This document shows positions 39,682-48,734 of a stretch of 64,000 nucleotides of DNA, piece after piece; the first letter of the stretch is position 1; every line of letters starts with the position of its first letter. A model generated the notes under the pieces. The model was not told the DNA's origin. It did not search any database and saw only the letters and a list, made by a program, of their open reading frames with translations. This DNA is from Lacrimispora sinapis (GTDB taxonomy: Bacteria > Bacillota > Clostridia > Lachnospirales > Lachnospiraceae), in contig NZ_CP141832.1 of NCBI RefSeq assembly GCF_043633585.1, positions 124,001 through 188,000 on the forward strand, given 5' to 3'. A program made the position numbers and the translations under genes.

Positions 39682-41106
39682 ATGAAGATTACATACAGAC
39701 GGGAAATGAAGCATAACTATTTGATAATCAACCCGGATGAAGCTGGCTATGAGGGCTTTGAACTGCACATGATGGCTGCAAATGCCATAGAAGGGCTGAT
39801 GAAATTTCATATAAAACAGGTGGATAGCCATAGATCCTATTACTATGAGATAACCTCAAAGCAGCCCTTAGACCGGCTTTTGGAGTATCAAAGCCTTGGG
39901 GAAGAAGAACTGAAAAAATTAATTGGAGGCATCGCCCGGACGCTTGGCAGAGTGGAAGTCTTTCTCTTGAACGAAAATCAGATTATTCTGGAACCGGAAT
40001 ATATTTATGTGGAACCGGAGCGTTTTCAGGTTTATTTATGTCTGGTCCCAGGGAGAAAAGGCTCATTTCCGGCAGAAATGACCGGGCTTTTACGCTATCT
40101 TTTGGGAAAAGTGGATCATCAGGATAAAGAATGTGTAGTCATGGCTTACGGACTGTATCAGGAGAGTCTGAAGGAAAACTACGGGATAAATGATCTTCTT
40201 AAAATCATCGGTAGAAAATCTGCGGACAAACAAGAGGAAGAGATTACGGAAAAAGACCAAATCAAAGACAGGACACAGACGGAGGACTCCAATTCTCTTT
40301 TTTTGGATTCCAGGAAAGAGGATAACAGAAGTAATGTGGATTTTTCTGATGAGCCAAATTCCAGTTTGGATACGATTCCAGTGGTCAAAACAGCAATGGT
40401 ATTTTTGTTATCCACAGCCGTTGTTTCTGCTGTTATGTGGCTTGCCCTTGGCTTTAAAGGACTATATCAATACTGGTATGCCCCTTTTGCCGCCGGTATC
40501 CTTTCTGCCGCCGCTGTTTGCATTATGTCTAACAAAAAAAGTGAAGAAATCCAAAGCCAGTCAGAAGAACGGTATGACTGGAAGATGGCATTTGATGAAG
40601 AGAATGATATCGAAGAGGCAAAAGTACATCCACAATTGAAAGAAAAGAAAGAGGTGAAAGAGAAGAAAGAAACTATAGAGTATCAAATAAATAAGGATCA
40701 AAATGTCTATATAGATCAAACTACAAATATGAAGCATAATAATGATAGAGAGCAACCTGTTGCGGAACCAGACTGTATTCAGACGGTCCTTCTGACGGAT
40801 ATGCCGGAAAACAAAGACATCCGGTATCTGCGGTCGGTGGGATCAAAAATTCCAGATGCTTCCATCACCTATGTTCCGTTTCTCATAGGAAAGCAGGAGG
40901 GCTTAGTGGATTATGTCATTGAGAGTGAAACCATCAGCCGGATCCATGCGAGAATTGACCGGATAGAGGATGAATATCAGCTCAGTGATTTAAATTCTAC
41001 CAATGGAACTTCCGTAAATGGAAGGATTCTGGAAACAAACGAGACGGTGGCTTTAAAAAAGGGAGATGAAATTTTTATTGCAAATTTCGCGTTTATATTT
41101 ACATAA
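39682..41106 (+). CDS. DUF6382 / FHA-domain membrane protein
   Basis: 474 aa. An N-terminal domain (residues 1-165, YLIINPDEAGYEGFELHMMA) matches the DUF6382 family; an acidic linker follows. Two membrane helices span about 230-280 (VVKTAMVFLLSTAVVSAVMW, YAPFAAGILSAAAVCIMS). The C-terminal FHA domain (about 395-474) has ISRIHARIDRIEDEYQLSD and LNSTNGTSVNGR, the phosphothreonine-reading loops. It may link the pilus machine to a Ser/Thr kinase signal; no kinase gene is in the window. Last gene of the tight Tad cluster. Confidence 0.85.
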   Translation: MKITYRREMKHNYLIINPDEAGYEGFELHMMAANAIEGLMKFHIKQVDSHRSYYYEITSKQPLDRLLEYQSLGEEELKKLIGGIARTLGRVEVFLLNENQIILEPEYIYVEPERFQVYLCLVPGRKGSFPAEMTGLLRYLLGKVDHQDKECVVMAYGLYQESLKENYGINDLLKIIGRKSADKQEEEITEKDQIKDRTQTEDSNSLFLDSRKEDNRSNVDFSDEPNSSLDTIPVVKTAMVFLLSTAVVSAVMWLALGFKGLYQYWYAPFAAGILSAAAVCIMSNKKSEEIQSQSEERYDWKMAFDEENDIEEAKVHPQLKEKKEVKEKKETIEYQINKDQNVYIDQTTNMKHNNDREQPVAEPDCIQTVLLTDMPENKDIRYLRSVGSKIPDASITYVPFLIGKQEGLVDYVIESETISRIHARIDRIEDEYQLSDLNSTNGTSVNGRILETNETVALKKGDEIFIANFAFIFT

Positions 41107-41156
41107 TATGTCGGTTTGTGCTAAAATAAGCATATTATTTTAGAAGGAGTACTGTG

Positions 41157-41777
41157 ATGGAAGACTGGAACAGGCGAAAAAAAGCATATGTCAATTACTG
41201 TTTTATTGCTATAAATGTCATCAGTTTTCTGTATTTGGAAATGACAGGCTCCACGGAAAACACGGAATTTATGGTTTCTCATGGTGCAATGTACGCGCCG
41301 TATGTAGTGGAAGGAAGGGAGTATTACCGGTTACTCACTTCTGTTTTTATGCATTTTGGTATCAATCATATTATGAATAATATGCTTATCTTGTTTATTC
41401 TGGGCGACAATCTGGAAAGAGCCCTGGGGCATGTGAAATATTTCTTCTTCTATCTGTTTTGCGGAGTGGGGGCCAATGTGGTTTCTATGTTTGTGAATCT
41501 GGTAGATTACCGGACTGTAGTTTCGGCAGGTGCTTCAGGTGCAATCTTCGGTGTGATCGGCGGTCTTTTGTATGCAGTAGCACGCAACCGGGGGAGGCTG
41601 GAAGATTTGAGTACCCGGCAGCTGGTTGTAGTAATCGTATGTTCCCTGTATTTTGGTTTTTCCAGCACAGGTGTAGATAATGCCGCTCACGTTGCGGGGC
41701 TTGTAATTGGTATTTTTATGGGAGTCATCCTGTACCGTAAGCCAAAGAAGCGTACCAATGTGGAAATATGGGAATAA
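41157..41777 (+). CDS. Rhomboid family intramembrane serine protease
   Basis: 206 aa from the ATG at 41157, seven bases after GGAG. The active-site Ser is in GASGAIFGVIGGLLY and the His in DNAAHVAGLVIGIFMG; the oxyanion-type HFGINHIMNNMLIL segment is also present. Six membrane helices, no extra domain. It follows the FHA gene by 50 bases and may process a pilus or other surface protein. Substrate unknown. Confidence 0.92.
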   Translation: MEDWNRRKKAYVNYCFIAINVISFLYLEMTGSTENTEFMVSHGAMYAPYVVEGREYYRLLTSVFMHFGINHIMNNMLILFILGDNLERALGHVKYFFFYLFCGVGANVVSMFVNLVDYRTVVSAGASGAIFGVIGGLLYAVARNRGRLEDLSTRQLVVVIVCSLYFGFSSTGVDNAAHVAGLVIGIFMGVILYRKPKKRTNVEIWE

Positions 41778-41800
41778 TGATACCGGAAGGAGGTGAGCGT

Positions 41801-42217
41801 GTGAGAGAAGATGATTGCATTTTCTGCAAAATTGCAAATGGCGAAATATCTTCTGAGACCATATATGAAGATGATACATTTCGCGTAATAATGGACTTGG
41901 GACCGGCAACCAAAGGGCATGCCCTGATTCTTCCGAAACAGCATTACAGAGATCTCTGTGAGCTTGATGGGGATACCGCATCCAAGGTCCTTCCCTTAGC
42001 AGCTAAAATAGGAGCCGCCATGAAAACGTCATTAGGCTGCGCCGGATTCAATGTGGTGCAGAATAATGGAAAAGAAGCAGGCCAGACAGTTTTTCATTTT
42101 CATGTACATTTGATTCCCCGTTATGAGGGAGGTCCTGTTATGGTTTCATGGGTATCGGGCAAAGAAAGTCCGGAAGACTTAGCAAAGACAGGAGCCGCTA
42201 TAAGGAGCGCCCTGTAA
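41801..42217 (+). CDS. HIT family nucleotide hydrolase
   Basis: 138 aa from a GTG at 41801 (AAGGAGGTGAGC upstream). Starts DDCIFCKIANGEISSETIY with a Cys pair and ends with the histidine triad FHFHVHLIPRYEGG. HIT enzymes hydrolyse AMP- and dinucleoside-type phosphoramidates or anhydrides; the HinT-like form is widespread. Its start lies 23 bases after the rhomboid stop, suggesting one transcript. A second HIT gene is at 56178. Confidence 0.92.
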   Translation: MREDDCIFCKIANGEISSETIYEDDTFRVIMDLGPATKGHALILPKQHYRDLCELDGDTASKVLPLAAKIGAAMKTSLGCAGFNVVQNNGKEAGQTVFHFHVHLIPRYEGGPVMVSWVSGKESPEDLAKTGAAIRSAL

Positions 42218-42234
42218 TCAGAGGGGCAAAATCA

Positions 42235-42777
42235 ATGAGCATACATGAAGATGAAAATTTGTTGCTGCAATCCATTTACGGAGAGTACCAGGGACTGCTT
42301 CGCCGGATTGCAAAAACACTCCATGTACCAGACATGGAATTAGACGATGTAGTACAGGAAACGTTTATTGCGTATTTTGAGAATTATTCTCTGACCTGGA
42401 CAGATACACGTAAAAAAGGCATGCTGATTAAGATACTAAAGAGAAAATCCATCGACTGTCTCCGTAAAAACGGTCATTATGAAAAAGTTAGTCTTAACGA
42501 GAAAGATGCTGTCAATGAGATCGGGCTGCTGGCAAATTACATCATTACGGACCCGCTTGATTTCATCCTTGAAGAGGAAGCTCTTTTAAAGATCACTGAG
42601 GAGATCTCGAACATGAGAGAGGAATGGAAGGAGATGGCTGTTCTTTATTTCTTAAAACAGCTGACGATTTCTGAGATTTGCGAATTGCTGGAGATTCCGG
42701 GAACGGTATGCCGTTCCCGGATTTACCGGACAAGAGTCTGTTTAAAAAAGATTCTGGGTCCCAATTTTGATGCATAG
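42235..42777 (+). CDS. Sigma-70 family (ECF-like) sigma factor
   Basis: 180 aa from the ATG at 42235. Region 2: YQGLLRRIAKTLHVPDMELD then VVQETFIAYFENYSLTW; region 4: MREEWKEMAVLYFLKQLTIS then EICELLEIPGTVCRSRIYR. No region 3 is evident, as in ECF sigma factors. No anti-sigma factor is directly adjacent; the membrane protein at 43960 lies beyond murG and is only a remote candidate. Its regulon is unknown. Confidence 0.86.
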   Translation: MSIHEDENLLLQSIYGEYQGLLRRIAKTLHVPDMELDDVVQETFIAYFENYSLTWTDTRKKGMLIKILKRKSIDCLRKNGHYEKVSLNEKDAVNEIGLLANYIITDPLDFILEEEALLKITEEISNMREEWKEMAVLYFLKQLTISEICELLEIPGTVCRSRIYRTRVCLKKILGPNFDA

Positions 42778-42779
42778 AT

Positions 42780-43847
42780 TTATTTCTGAGAAATAGATTC
42801 GATCATTTCAACAATGGCATCAATGGCATTGTGCTGCTCACTTTGCTCCATATTGGAGATATAGTTTTTCCGGTTCTTATACGTTTCAGTGACAGCCTGA
42901 AGCAGGGAATCGCCGGTTAAGTTTTCTTCCTCCAAAAGACAGCTGAATCCTTGCCTTGCAAAGGATTTTGCATTTAAGATCTGGTCACCTCTGCTGGCAG
43001 CCGCAGACAGCGGGATCAAAATATTAGGTTTCCGCAGAGCCAGTATTTCACAGATAGCGTTAGCACCGGCTCTGGAAATCATCAGATCTGCAGCCGCAAA
43101 CAAATGCTTTAAAGGTGCGTCAACATATTCATACTGTACATATCCTTCCGTGTCGATCAGGCTTTCATCCAAATTGCCTTTTCCGCAGATATGTATTATC
43201 TGAAAGTTTTTTAGCAGTTTCGGGAGAATTTCTCTCACTGCATTGTTGACGGTGACAGATCCCAGGCTTCCGCCGATAATCAAAATGATGGGGCGGTTTT
43301 CGGATAAGTGGGTATAATTGATCCCCTTCAGCCGATCCCCCTCTAACAGCTCTTTGCGGATAGGAGAACCTGTGAGAACTGCTTTATTTTTTGGAAGATA
43401 GGAAAGTGTTTCCGGAAAATTGCAGCATACATGGACCGCCGAAGGAATACAGAGCTTGTTCGCCAGTCCGGGAGTCATATCGGATTCGTGAATGATAACA
43501 GGTACTTTGCAGTGTTTTGCAGCTAATACCACAGGAACGGCTACAAATCCGCCTTTTGAAAATACCACATCAGGTTTGTATTTTTTTATAAATTTTAAGG
43601 CTTCCCTGTATCCTTTTATGACCCGGAACGGATCGGAGAAATTTTTCAAGTCAAAATACCTGCGGAATTTACCGGATGAGATGCCGATGTAGGCAATACC
43701 TGCTCCTTCTATCAGTTTCCGCTCGATTCCCTGGTAAGAACCTATATAATGGATGTCATAATTCCGCTCTTTCAAAGAAGGAATCAGAGCCAGGTTCGGA
43801 GTAACATGACCGGCAGTCCCGCCGCCGGTTAAGATGATTTTTTTCAT
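42780..43847 (-). CDS. murG: Lipid II synthase, MurG N-acetylglucosaminyl transferase
   Basis: 355 aa. It transfers GlcNAc to lipid I at the inner membrane face. Family motifs: ILTGGGTAGHVTPNLALIPS at the N-terminus, IGGSLGSVTVNNAV, and the donor-binding SRAGANAICEILALRKPNIL near residue 265. Here it stands apart from the usual division and cell wall cluster, with its own promoter and an operator-like palindrome. Such a solitary copy could be a second MurG. Confidence 0.93.
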   Translation of the reverse strand: MKKIILTGGGTAGHVTPNLALIPSLKERNYDIHYIGSYQGIERKLIEGAGIAYIGISSGKFRRYFDLKNFSDPFRVIKGYREALKFIKKYKPDVVFSKGGFVAVPVVLAAKHCKVPVIIHESDMTPGLANKLCIPSAVHVCCNFPETLSYLPKNKAVLTGSPIRKELLEGDRLKGINYTHLSENRPIILIIGGSLGSVTVNNAVREILPKLLKNFQIIHICGKGNLDESLIDTEGYVQYEYVDAPLKHLFAAADLMISRAGANAICEILALRKPNILIPLSAAASRGDQILNAKSFARQGFSCLLEEENLTGDSLLQAVTETYKNRKNYISNMEQSEQHNAIDAIVEMIESISQK

Positions 43848-43872
43848 AAAGCGTTGCCTCCCAAATTCGATA

Positions 43873-43908
43873 TACTATTAATAGTAAACGCTGGTGGTAA
43901 AAAGTCAA
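43873..43908 (-). promoter_or_regulatory. murG promoter with palindrome over the -10
   Basis: Minus strand: TTGACT (43903-43908), 16-base spacer, TACTAT (43881-43886). The perfect 14-bp palindrome TACTATTAATAGTA (43873-43886) covers the -10 and looks like an operator. Confidence 0.5.
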
Positions 43909-43959
43909 CCCCAAAGAGTGTGGAAACGAAAGGATAAGTTGTATTGAAGAGGTGCGGAC

Positions 43960-44502
43960 GTGGAGCAGAAAAAAAATAATTTAAAAAAATGTTCCATATT
44001 AAAACGGAAAAAAAGAACCAGGGATTTCGAGGAAAATTTAGATTCCCATTTTGTTGAGTATATGCAGAAACACCCGGAATTAACACCGGAGCCGCCTTCA
44101 CCGCCGCCCGGAGAATTCCAGATGATTATGGAAGAACTAAACCGCCGTGGGACAAAGCTCCTTGTCAGGAAGCAGCTGGAGATGATAAATAAATGCCGCA
44201 GAATGGTTTTCTATCTGCACAAGCCCTTTATGATCACCATGATGGCTCTTGTTATTATGTCAGCCATAACCATTGATATTTCTGCCGAAAGAGCCTATGC
44301 CTCACATAATAATGAATCCAGGTATTCCAGAGTGGATTATAGTACCATCCAGGATTGCCAGATCATCATCTTTTTCGAGACGGTTTACCATGATTTTCTT
44401 AATAAAGATTTTTTAAATGAAGAACATAGGCGATCCAATCAATATGCCGTCTGCCGTAAAAAGATTCCAACGGATGGCACAGATTCTGGTTTTAAACCAT
44501 GA
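43960..44502 (+). CDS. Hypothetical single-span membrane protein
   Basis: 180 aa from a GTG; a GAGGTG precedes it. Unrecognised. A very basic N-terminus (KKNNLKKCSILKRKKR), then a Pro-rich patch (PEPPSPPPGE), then a membrane helix near residues 92-110 (FMITMMALVIMSAITIDISA) ending AERAYA. Last, an about 65-residue outer part with FFETVYHDFLNKDF. A cytoplasmic region before and polar part after one helix resembles membrane regulators, but no anti-sigma zinc motif is seen. Confidence 0.55.
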   Translation: MEQKKNNLKKCSILKRKKRTRDFEENLDSHFVEYMQKHPELTPEPPSPPPGEFQMIMEELNRRGTKLLVRKQLEMINKCRRMVFYLHKPFMITMMALVIMSAITIDISAERAYASHNNESRYSRVDYSTIQDCQIIIFFETVYHDFLNKDFLNEEHRRSNQYAVCRKKIPTDGTDSGFKP

Positions 44503-44587
44503 TAGAGAGAATCCCGGAGTGGCAGAAGGAACAACAGGTGGAAAAGTACAGGTTTGTTTACAGTACCACTAAACTATACACAAGAAA

Positions 44588-44635
44588 AACCTGGACCGCA
44601 TGAAGATTTTAACATTCATGCAGTCCAGGTTTTTC
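44588..44635. terminator. Bidirectional terminator
   Basis: AACCTGGAC...GCATGAA / TTCATGC..GTCCAGGTTTTT hairpin between convergent genes. Confidence 0.75.
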
Positions 44636-44646
44636 TGATATTAATC

Positions 44647-45006
44647 TTAAAGAATGAAAGCTTTTTTCCATTCCTCTTCTTTAAATCCAACAAGCACGAA
44701 GCCGTCTCCAATGACCAGGGGACGTTTCACAAGCATTCCGTCTGTAGCTAACAGGTCGATCTGCTCTTTTTCACTCATGCCGGGCAGAAGATCCTTTAAA
44801 TGCTTTTCCTTATAAAGAATACCGCTGGTATTAAAAAACTTTTTAATGGGAAGTCCGCTTTTTTTGATCCATTCCATAAGCTCCGAAGCAGTGGGATGTT
44901 CCTCTTTGATATTCCTTGACTGGTAGGAAATCTGGTTGGCGTCCAGCCATTTTTTTGCATTTTTGCAGGTGCTGCAGGGTGGGTATTGTAAAAATAATAC
45001 ACTCAT
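44647..45006 (-). CDS. ArsC/Spx-like thioredoxin-fold protein
   Basis: 119 aa. Active-site type motif CSTCKNAKKWLD at residues 11-22, then IKEEHPTASELMEWIKKSGL, FFNTSGILYKE and LVKRPLVIGDGFVLVGFKEE, the ArsC/YffB/Spx family pattern. Such proteins are arsenate reductase relatives, but most Firmicute members lack shown arsenate activity; the missing Spx RNA-polymerase contact suggests a YusI-like member. Solitary gene. Confidence 0.88.
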   Translation of the reverse strand: MSVLFLQYPPCSTCKNAKKWLDANQISYQSRNIKEEHPTASELMEWIKKSGLPIKKFFNTSGILYKEKHLKDLLPGMSEKEQIDLLATDGMLVKRPLVIGDGFVLVGFKEEEWKKAFIL

Positions 45007-45123
45007 GTGTTTCGCTCCCTTCCATTTACGATTGTGTTCCCATATATTTTACCCTGAAACCGTTTGAATGAAAAGGAGAGATTTGGAATAGAATGTAATA
45101 ATCAAGAAAAACCGGGGGAAAAA

Positions 45124-45651
45124 ATGACGTTTTTAATGTTCTTGTCGGAGGCGTTGGTACCGCTTGTGATCTTTTATATTGTAGGGTTTGGGATTCTCTC
45201 CAAAAGGCCGGTCTTTGATGATTTCATCAATGGTGCCAAGGATGGGATGAAAACGGTGGCAGGGATCTTGCCTACACTCATCGGCTTAATGACTGCGGTA
45301 GGGGTGCTTCGTGCTTCCGGGTTTCTGGATTTCCTTGCGAAGCTATTGATAAAACCAGCCTCCCTTTTATTCCTTCCTGCTCCTGTGGTGCCGGTGATTC
45401 TGATCCGTCTGGTGTCCAACTCAGCAGCCATCGGCCTGGTACTTGATATTTTTAAAAAATTTGGAACGGACTCCTATATCGGTATGCTGACCTCTGTTGT
45501 GATGAGTTGTACGGAAACCTTGTTTTACTGTCTAAGCGTTTACTTTGGAACTGTAAAAATCAGGAAAACCAGGTATGCTTTAACCGGTGCAATGGCTGCT
45601 ACTGCAGCAGGGATTGCCGCCAGTGTGGTTTTAAGCCGTTTTTTGGCATAA
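45124..45651 (+). CDS. spmB: Spore maturation protein B
   Basis: 175 aa from the ATG at 45124 (GGGGGAA upstream). Membrane protein of the nucleoside-recognition (Gate) family: EALVPLVIFYIVGFGILSKR, DGMKTVAGILPTLIGLMTAV, PVIPVILIRLVSNSAAIG-type segment and the last span (ALTGAMAATAAGIAASVVLS). SpmA and SpmB help dehydrate the spore core. No spmA lies next to it: the upstream neighbour is the ArsC-like gene on the other strand. Confidence 0.88.
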   Translation: MTFLMFLSEALVPLVIFYIVGFGILSKRPVFDDFINGAKDGMKTVAGILPTLIGLMTAVGVLRASGFLDFLAKLLIKPASLLFLPAPVVPVILIRLVSNSAAIGLVLDIFKKFGTDSYIGMLTSVVMSCTETLFYCLSVYFGTVKIRKTRYALTGAMAATAAGIAASVVLSRFLA

Positions 45652-45700
45652 AAGGGATTATTTCGTCCCGATTTTAAGAATTTCATAAGAATTCAAGTGG

Positions 45701-45729
45701 TTGTCTATAAATACATAATCATGTATAAT
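45701..45729 (+). promoter_or_regulatory. Promoter of the MarR gene
   Basis: TTGTCT (45701-45706), 17-base spacer, perfect TATAAT (45724-45729). Confidence 0.68.
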
Positions 45730-45773
45730 TACGAAGAAGCTTTTATTGTCATAAAGAAATGAAAGGGATAAAC

Positions 45774-46208
45774 GTGGATACTTACGGAACTCTTAACGAA
45801 GTATTGGTAAGACTGTTTCGGGATGTTATGGATATTGAACAACAGGCTATCATTACTCAGGAATTTAAAAATATTACGAATAATGATATGCATGTAATAG
45901 AAGCAATCGGTGTCGGAGAACCTAAAAATATGTCGACCATTGCCAGAGAGCTTTCTGTTACTGTTGGCACACTCACCATAGCCATGAACAGCCTTGTAAA
46001 GAAAGGGTATGTGATCCGCCAGAGGGGAAAAGAGGACCGGCGAGTCGTATATATCTCCCTTTCAGAAAAAGGGAAACAAGCCTATGAACATCATGCTAAA
46101 TTTCATCAGGAGATGATAGACGGCATTGTAAAAGCGTTAGGCGAGGATGAGATAGAAGTTTTGATCAAAGCTCTGACCAAGTTGAATCAATGGTTTCGGA
46201 GCCTTTAA
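45774..46208 (+). CDS. MarR family regulator, FabT-like
   Basis: 144 aa from a GTG at 45774 preceded by AAAGGGA; an ATG at 45759 would add five residues. Winged helix: NNDMHVIEAIGVGEPKNMST, recognition helix VTVGTLTIAMNSLVKKGYVI, wing RQRGKEDRRVVYISLSEKGK. The sequence strongly resembles clostridial FabT, which controls fatty-acid synthesis genes, but no fab cluster lies next to it, so the role stays open. The lipoprotein gene starts 27 bases later. Confidence 0.85.
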   Translation: MDTYGTLNEVLVRLFRDVMDIEQQAIITQEFKNITNNDMHVIEAIGVGEPKNMSTIARELSVTVGTLTIAMNSLVKKGYVIRQRGKEDRRVVYISLSEKGKQAYEHHAKFHQEMIDGIVKALGEDEIEVLIKALTKLNQWFRSL

Positions 46209-46235
46209 GAGAATTTAAGGAGGCAATACGCAATT

Positions 46236-46772
46236 ATGAGAAAATTCATCGTGATGTTAATGAGCGTTATAATGATGATGTCCCTGGCGGCGTGTACACC
46301 AACACAGCCTAAGATGGAGACAACTGCACCTGACCCCCAGGTAGAAACTTCTACCGGAGGTGCAAGTGACAAGGTTCCCGATCCGAATGTGGAACCGATG
46401 GAAATCATCTCTATATATAGTCAGAACGAGGATGGAAGCGGTTTGAATCAGGCTATGGATGCAGTAGACAAGCTGACGGCAGAAGCCCTGGTGGAAAAGC
46501 TGGTGGAATATGGCGTTCTGGAAAAAGGCACAAAAGTCCTTAAATTTGATTCCAAGGATGGGACAGGTACTCTGGATTTATCAAAAGCACCTGTGAAAGG
46601 CACAAAGGGAGATTTGATCATGCTGACAGCCGTTGGCAATACCTTTATCGAGAATTTTGAACTGGATAAGTTAAAGGTTCTTGTGAACGGAAAGGATATT
46701 ACCAGTGATACCGTTAAGCAGGGAGATAAGGATTACCTGGAATATGTAAAAGATTATAAAAAGATGGGTTAA
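46236..46772 (+). CDS. GerMN-domain lipoprotein
   Basis: 178 aa behind AAGGAGG. A signal peptide ends in lipobox MMMSLAACTPTQP, so Cys-20 is lipidated outside the membrane. A Pro/Thr linker follows, then a GerMN-type domain (about 55-165): YGVLEKGTKVLKFDSKDGTG, TLDLSKAPVKGTKGDLIML and LDKLKVLVNGKDI. GerM-like domains occur in spore and cell-envelope proteins. Probably co-transcribed with the MarR gene. Confidence 0.82.
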   Translation: MRKFIVMLMSVIMMMSLAACTPTQPKMETTAPDPQVETSTGGASDKVPDPNVEPMEIISIYSQNEDGSGLNQAMDAVDKLTAEALVEKLVEYGVLEKGTKVLKFDSKDGTGTLDLSKAPVKGTKGDLIMLTAVGNTFIENFELDKLKVLVNGKDITSDTVKQGDKDYLEYVKDYKKMG

Positions 46773-46785
46773 GATCCATATTGAA

Positions 46786-46826
46786 AACAGGCAGGAGCGA
46801 GGATACCATGCTCCTGCCTGTTTTAT
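46786..46826. terminator. Bidirectional terminator
   Basis: AACAGGCAGGAGC / GCTCCTGCCTGTT stem with a TTTTA tail on the plus strand and matching T on the minus strand, between convergent genes. Confidence 0.78.
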
Positions 46827-48646
46827 TATCCGTTTCTCAGTTCTTTAGCCAGCCAGTTACGGAATTCCGGCTGAATGACAGAGAAGGGGGCCGGCCCGAT
46901 ATCAAGCAAAAAGGTATGAAAGGCTTTTAAGTTGAATTGATCCTTTAAGATCTTTTCGGCGGTGTTGCGCATTTCCATGATTTCCAAATATCCCACATAA
47001 TACTCCATGTAGTTTGTGGGATTTTCCACTAAGCTGCTGTAAATGGTATCCACAATATCGGTATTCTCCACCTTATAAAAGTTGCTCAGATATTTCCCGG
47101 TCTGTTCCTTATCCCAGCCCTCATAGTTAATGCAGATATCCAGATATGCATAGATGCCCAAAGTTACGGCAGTATTGTGGGCAAGCAGTTTTCCAAGCTC
47201 CGGGTCCAGTCCGTTATCCAGGCTATAAGAGTAAAATTCCACATAGGTAGCCCAGCCTTCCGAGTAGCTGGAAAATGAGAGGATGCTTCTGATATCACTG
47301 GGCTTTTTGCTTAAAAAGTATACGTTCTGATATAAGTGTCCCGGATACCCTTCATGGGCCAGGGTGGTATAAAGATCGTCATTCTGAAAACGGGGATTGC
47401 CGTTAATATAAATGGTATTTTCTTCATACCGGTCCAGAGGAGGAACCAGGTAAAAGGCCGGACTGAGAGAAGATTCCAGTGCCTCAGGAACATATTTGAC
47501 CGTATAGTTACAGGGCGGCAGCTCCGGAAAATCGGCTGTGATCTGTGTTTTTAAAGATTCCAGAATCTCTTCCGGTTTGGTGTAACGGAAGGTATACGTC
47601 TCCAGCTGATCCAGGGTCTGCGGGTGCTCTTTGGTGATCTGGCCCAGGGCTTTGATATCAGAGTTCATCTGCTTTTCAATGGCTTTTTTAAGGCTTGTTA
47701 TGGATTTATAGGAGGTTCCGGTATTGGAATTGACCAGATATTCAAAATATTCCTTTCCATCCGGATACCAGTACAACCCCTTGTCATTTTTCCCAGTTCC
47801 CATAAGAGCGGTGATTCCGTCGATGAGATTCTTATAAGCGGGAACAAAATGTTCTTCAAGAACTTTAAGGTTCTTCTCTTTATAAGCGGCTTTTTCGTCT
47901 GCCGTTAAGTCATTAAGTGCATCAATCCGGCTGTTAAAGGTTTCCGCCAGAAAGTTGTGGTCCGGTTGAATCAAATATGCTTCACAGGATTTTAATACGT
48001 GGTCTGCCGCCGAATCCGACATAAAAAGACCAGCCTCTGATTTCTTTTTTTCAAACTCCATGATCTGTGCATAATAATCATCAATGGTGGAAAGAAGTGA
48101 CAGGTAATGGTCCACATCCTCCCGGCTGTAAAATGCATACTCAGCAAACAGGACCGGAAGCTGGGCCTGGATTCCGATGGTGCTTGTCAAAGGCTGGGAA
48201 TACAGCTCAAGACCTTCGGAAGTAAGTTCTGTATCTATGTAAGAGTAAAGAATCTGATAGGTAAGTCTTTGGTCACTGGTAAGCTTTCTCGGATTGAACC
48301 GGGTAAGCTTTTTCTTTAACTCCATAAGATCCTTGAAGTTGTTCTTCATTTTGTCCAGGGAAAAGTCGCCCAGGGTCAAAGGAACGGTATCAAACCCCCG
48401 GGAAGCAGGATCTGCAATGGTGAAATGAAAGCTGATTCCCGAATTGCTTATTTCTTCCCGGAACAAATCATCTGTAAACAGATTAAATTCCTTCTGCATG
48501 GTTAAATCATCGGCCCGGTAGCGTTCGTATCCGGCACTGGAAGGAGTGGCGGGAGCATTTGGGGGTGCCGTACATGCACTTAGCAGGGCAACCGATAGAA
48601 AAATGGAAAGAATTCTACGGCTCAATGTTAAAAATTTGTTTGTCAT
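46826..48646 (-). CDS. DUF885 family lipoprotein, putative zinc peptidase
   Basis: 606 aa, GGAGG before the ATG. Signal peptide with lipobox LLSACTAPPN. The long DUF885 domain carries LAHEGYPGHLYQNVYF, an HExxxGH metal-binding motif of the family, with the downstream SYSEGWATYVEFYSY segment supplying a further Glu. DUF885 proteins are thought to be extracytoplasmic metallopeptidases or carboxypeptidases; the substrate is unknown. Monocistronic. Confidence 0.87.
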   Translation of the reverse strand: MTNKFLTLSRRILSIFLSVALLSACTAPPNAPATPSSAGYERYRADDLTMQKEFNLFTDDLFREEISNSGISFHFTIADPASRGFDTVPLTLGDFSLDKMKNNFKDLMELKKKLTRFNPRKLTSDQRLTYQILYSYIDTELTSEGLELYSQPLTSTIGIQAQLPVLFAEYAFYSREDVDHYLSLLSTIDDYYAQIMEFEKKKSEAGLFMSDSAADHVLKSCEAYLIQPDHNFLAETFNSRIDALNDLTADEKAAYKEKNLKVLEEHFVPAYKNLIDGITALMGTGKNDKGLYWYPDGKEYFEYLVNSNTGTSYKSITSLKKAIEKQMNSDIKALGQITKEHPQTLDQLETYTFRYTKPEEILESLKTQITADFPELPPCNYTVKYVPEALESSLSPAFYLVPPLDRYEENTIYINGNPRFQNDDLYTTLAHEGYPGHLYQNVYFLSKKPSDIRSILSFSSYSEGWATYVEFYSYSLDNGLDPELGKLLAHNTAVTLGIYAYLDICINYEGWDKEQTGKYLSNFYKVENTDIVDTIYSSLVENPTNYMEYYVGYLEIMEMRNTAEKILKDQFNLKAFHTFLLDIGPAPFSVIQPEFRNWLAKELRNG

Positions 48647-48734
48647 ATAAGATTCCTCCGTAATTCACTAATAATATTTATATGTTGAAATAAAAAAAGT
48701 CATGACAAAACCAGTCATAAGAAGGTTTCCCTGC

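Noticed and set aside
44647..45006. Arsenic resistance operon with ArsR at 30261
   Set aside because: The two genes lie 14 kb apart with no arsenite pump, and the ArsR protein lacks the classic metal motif.
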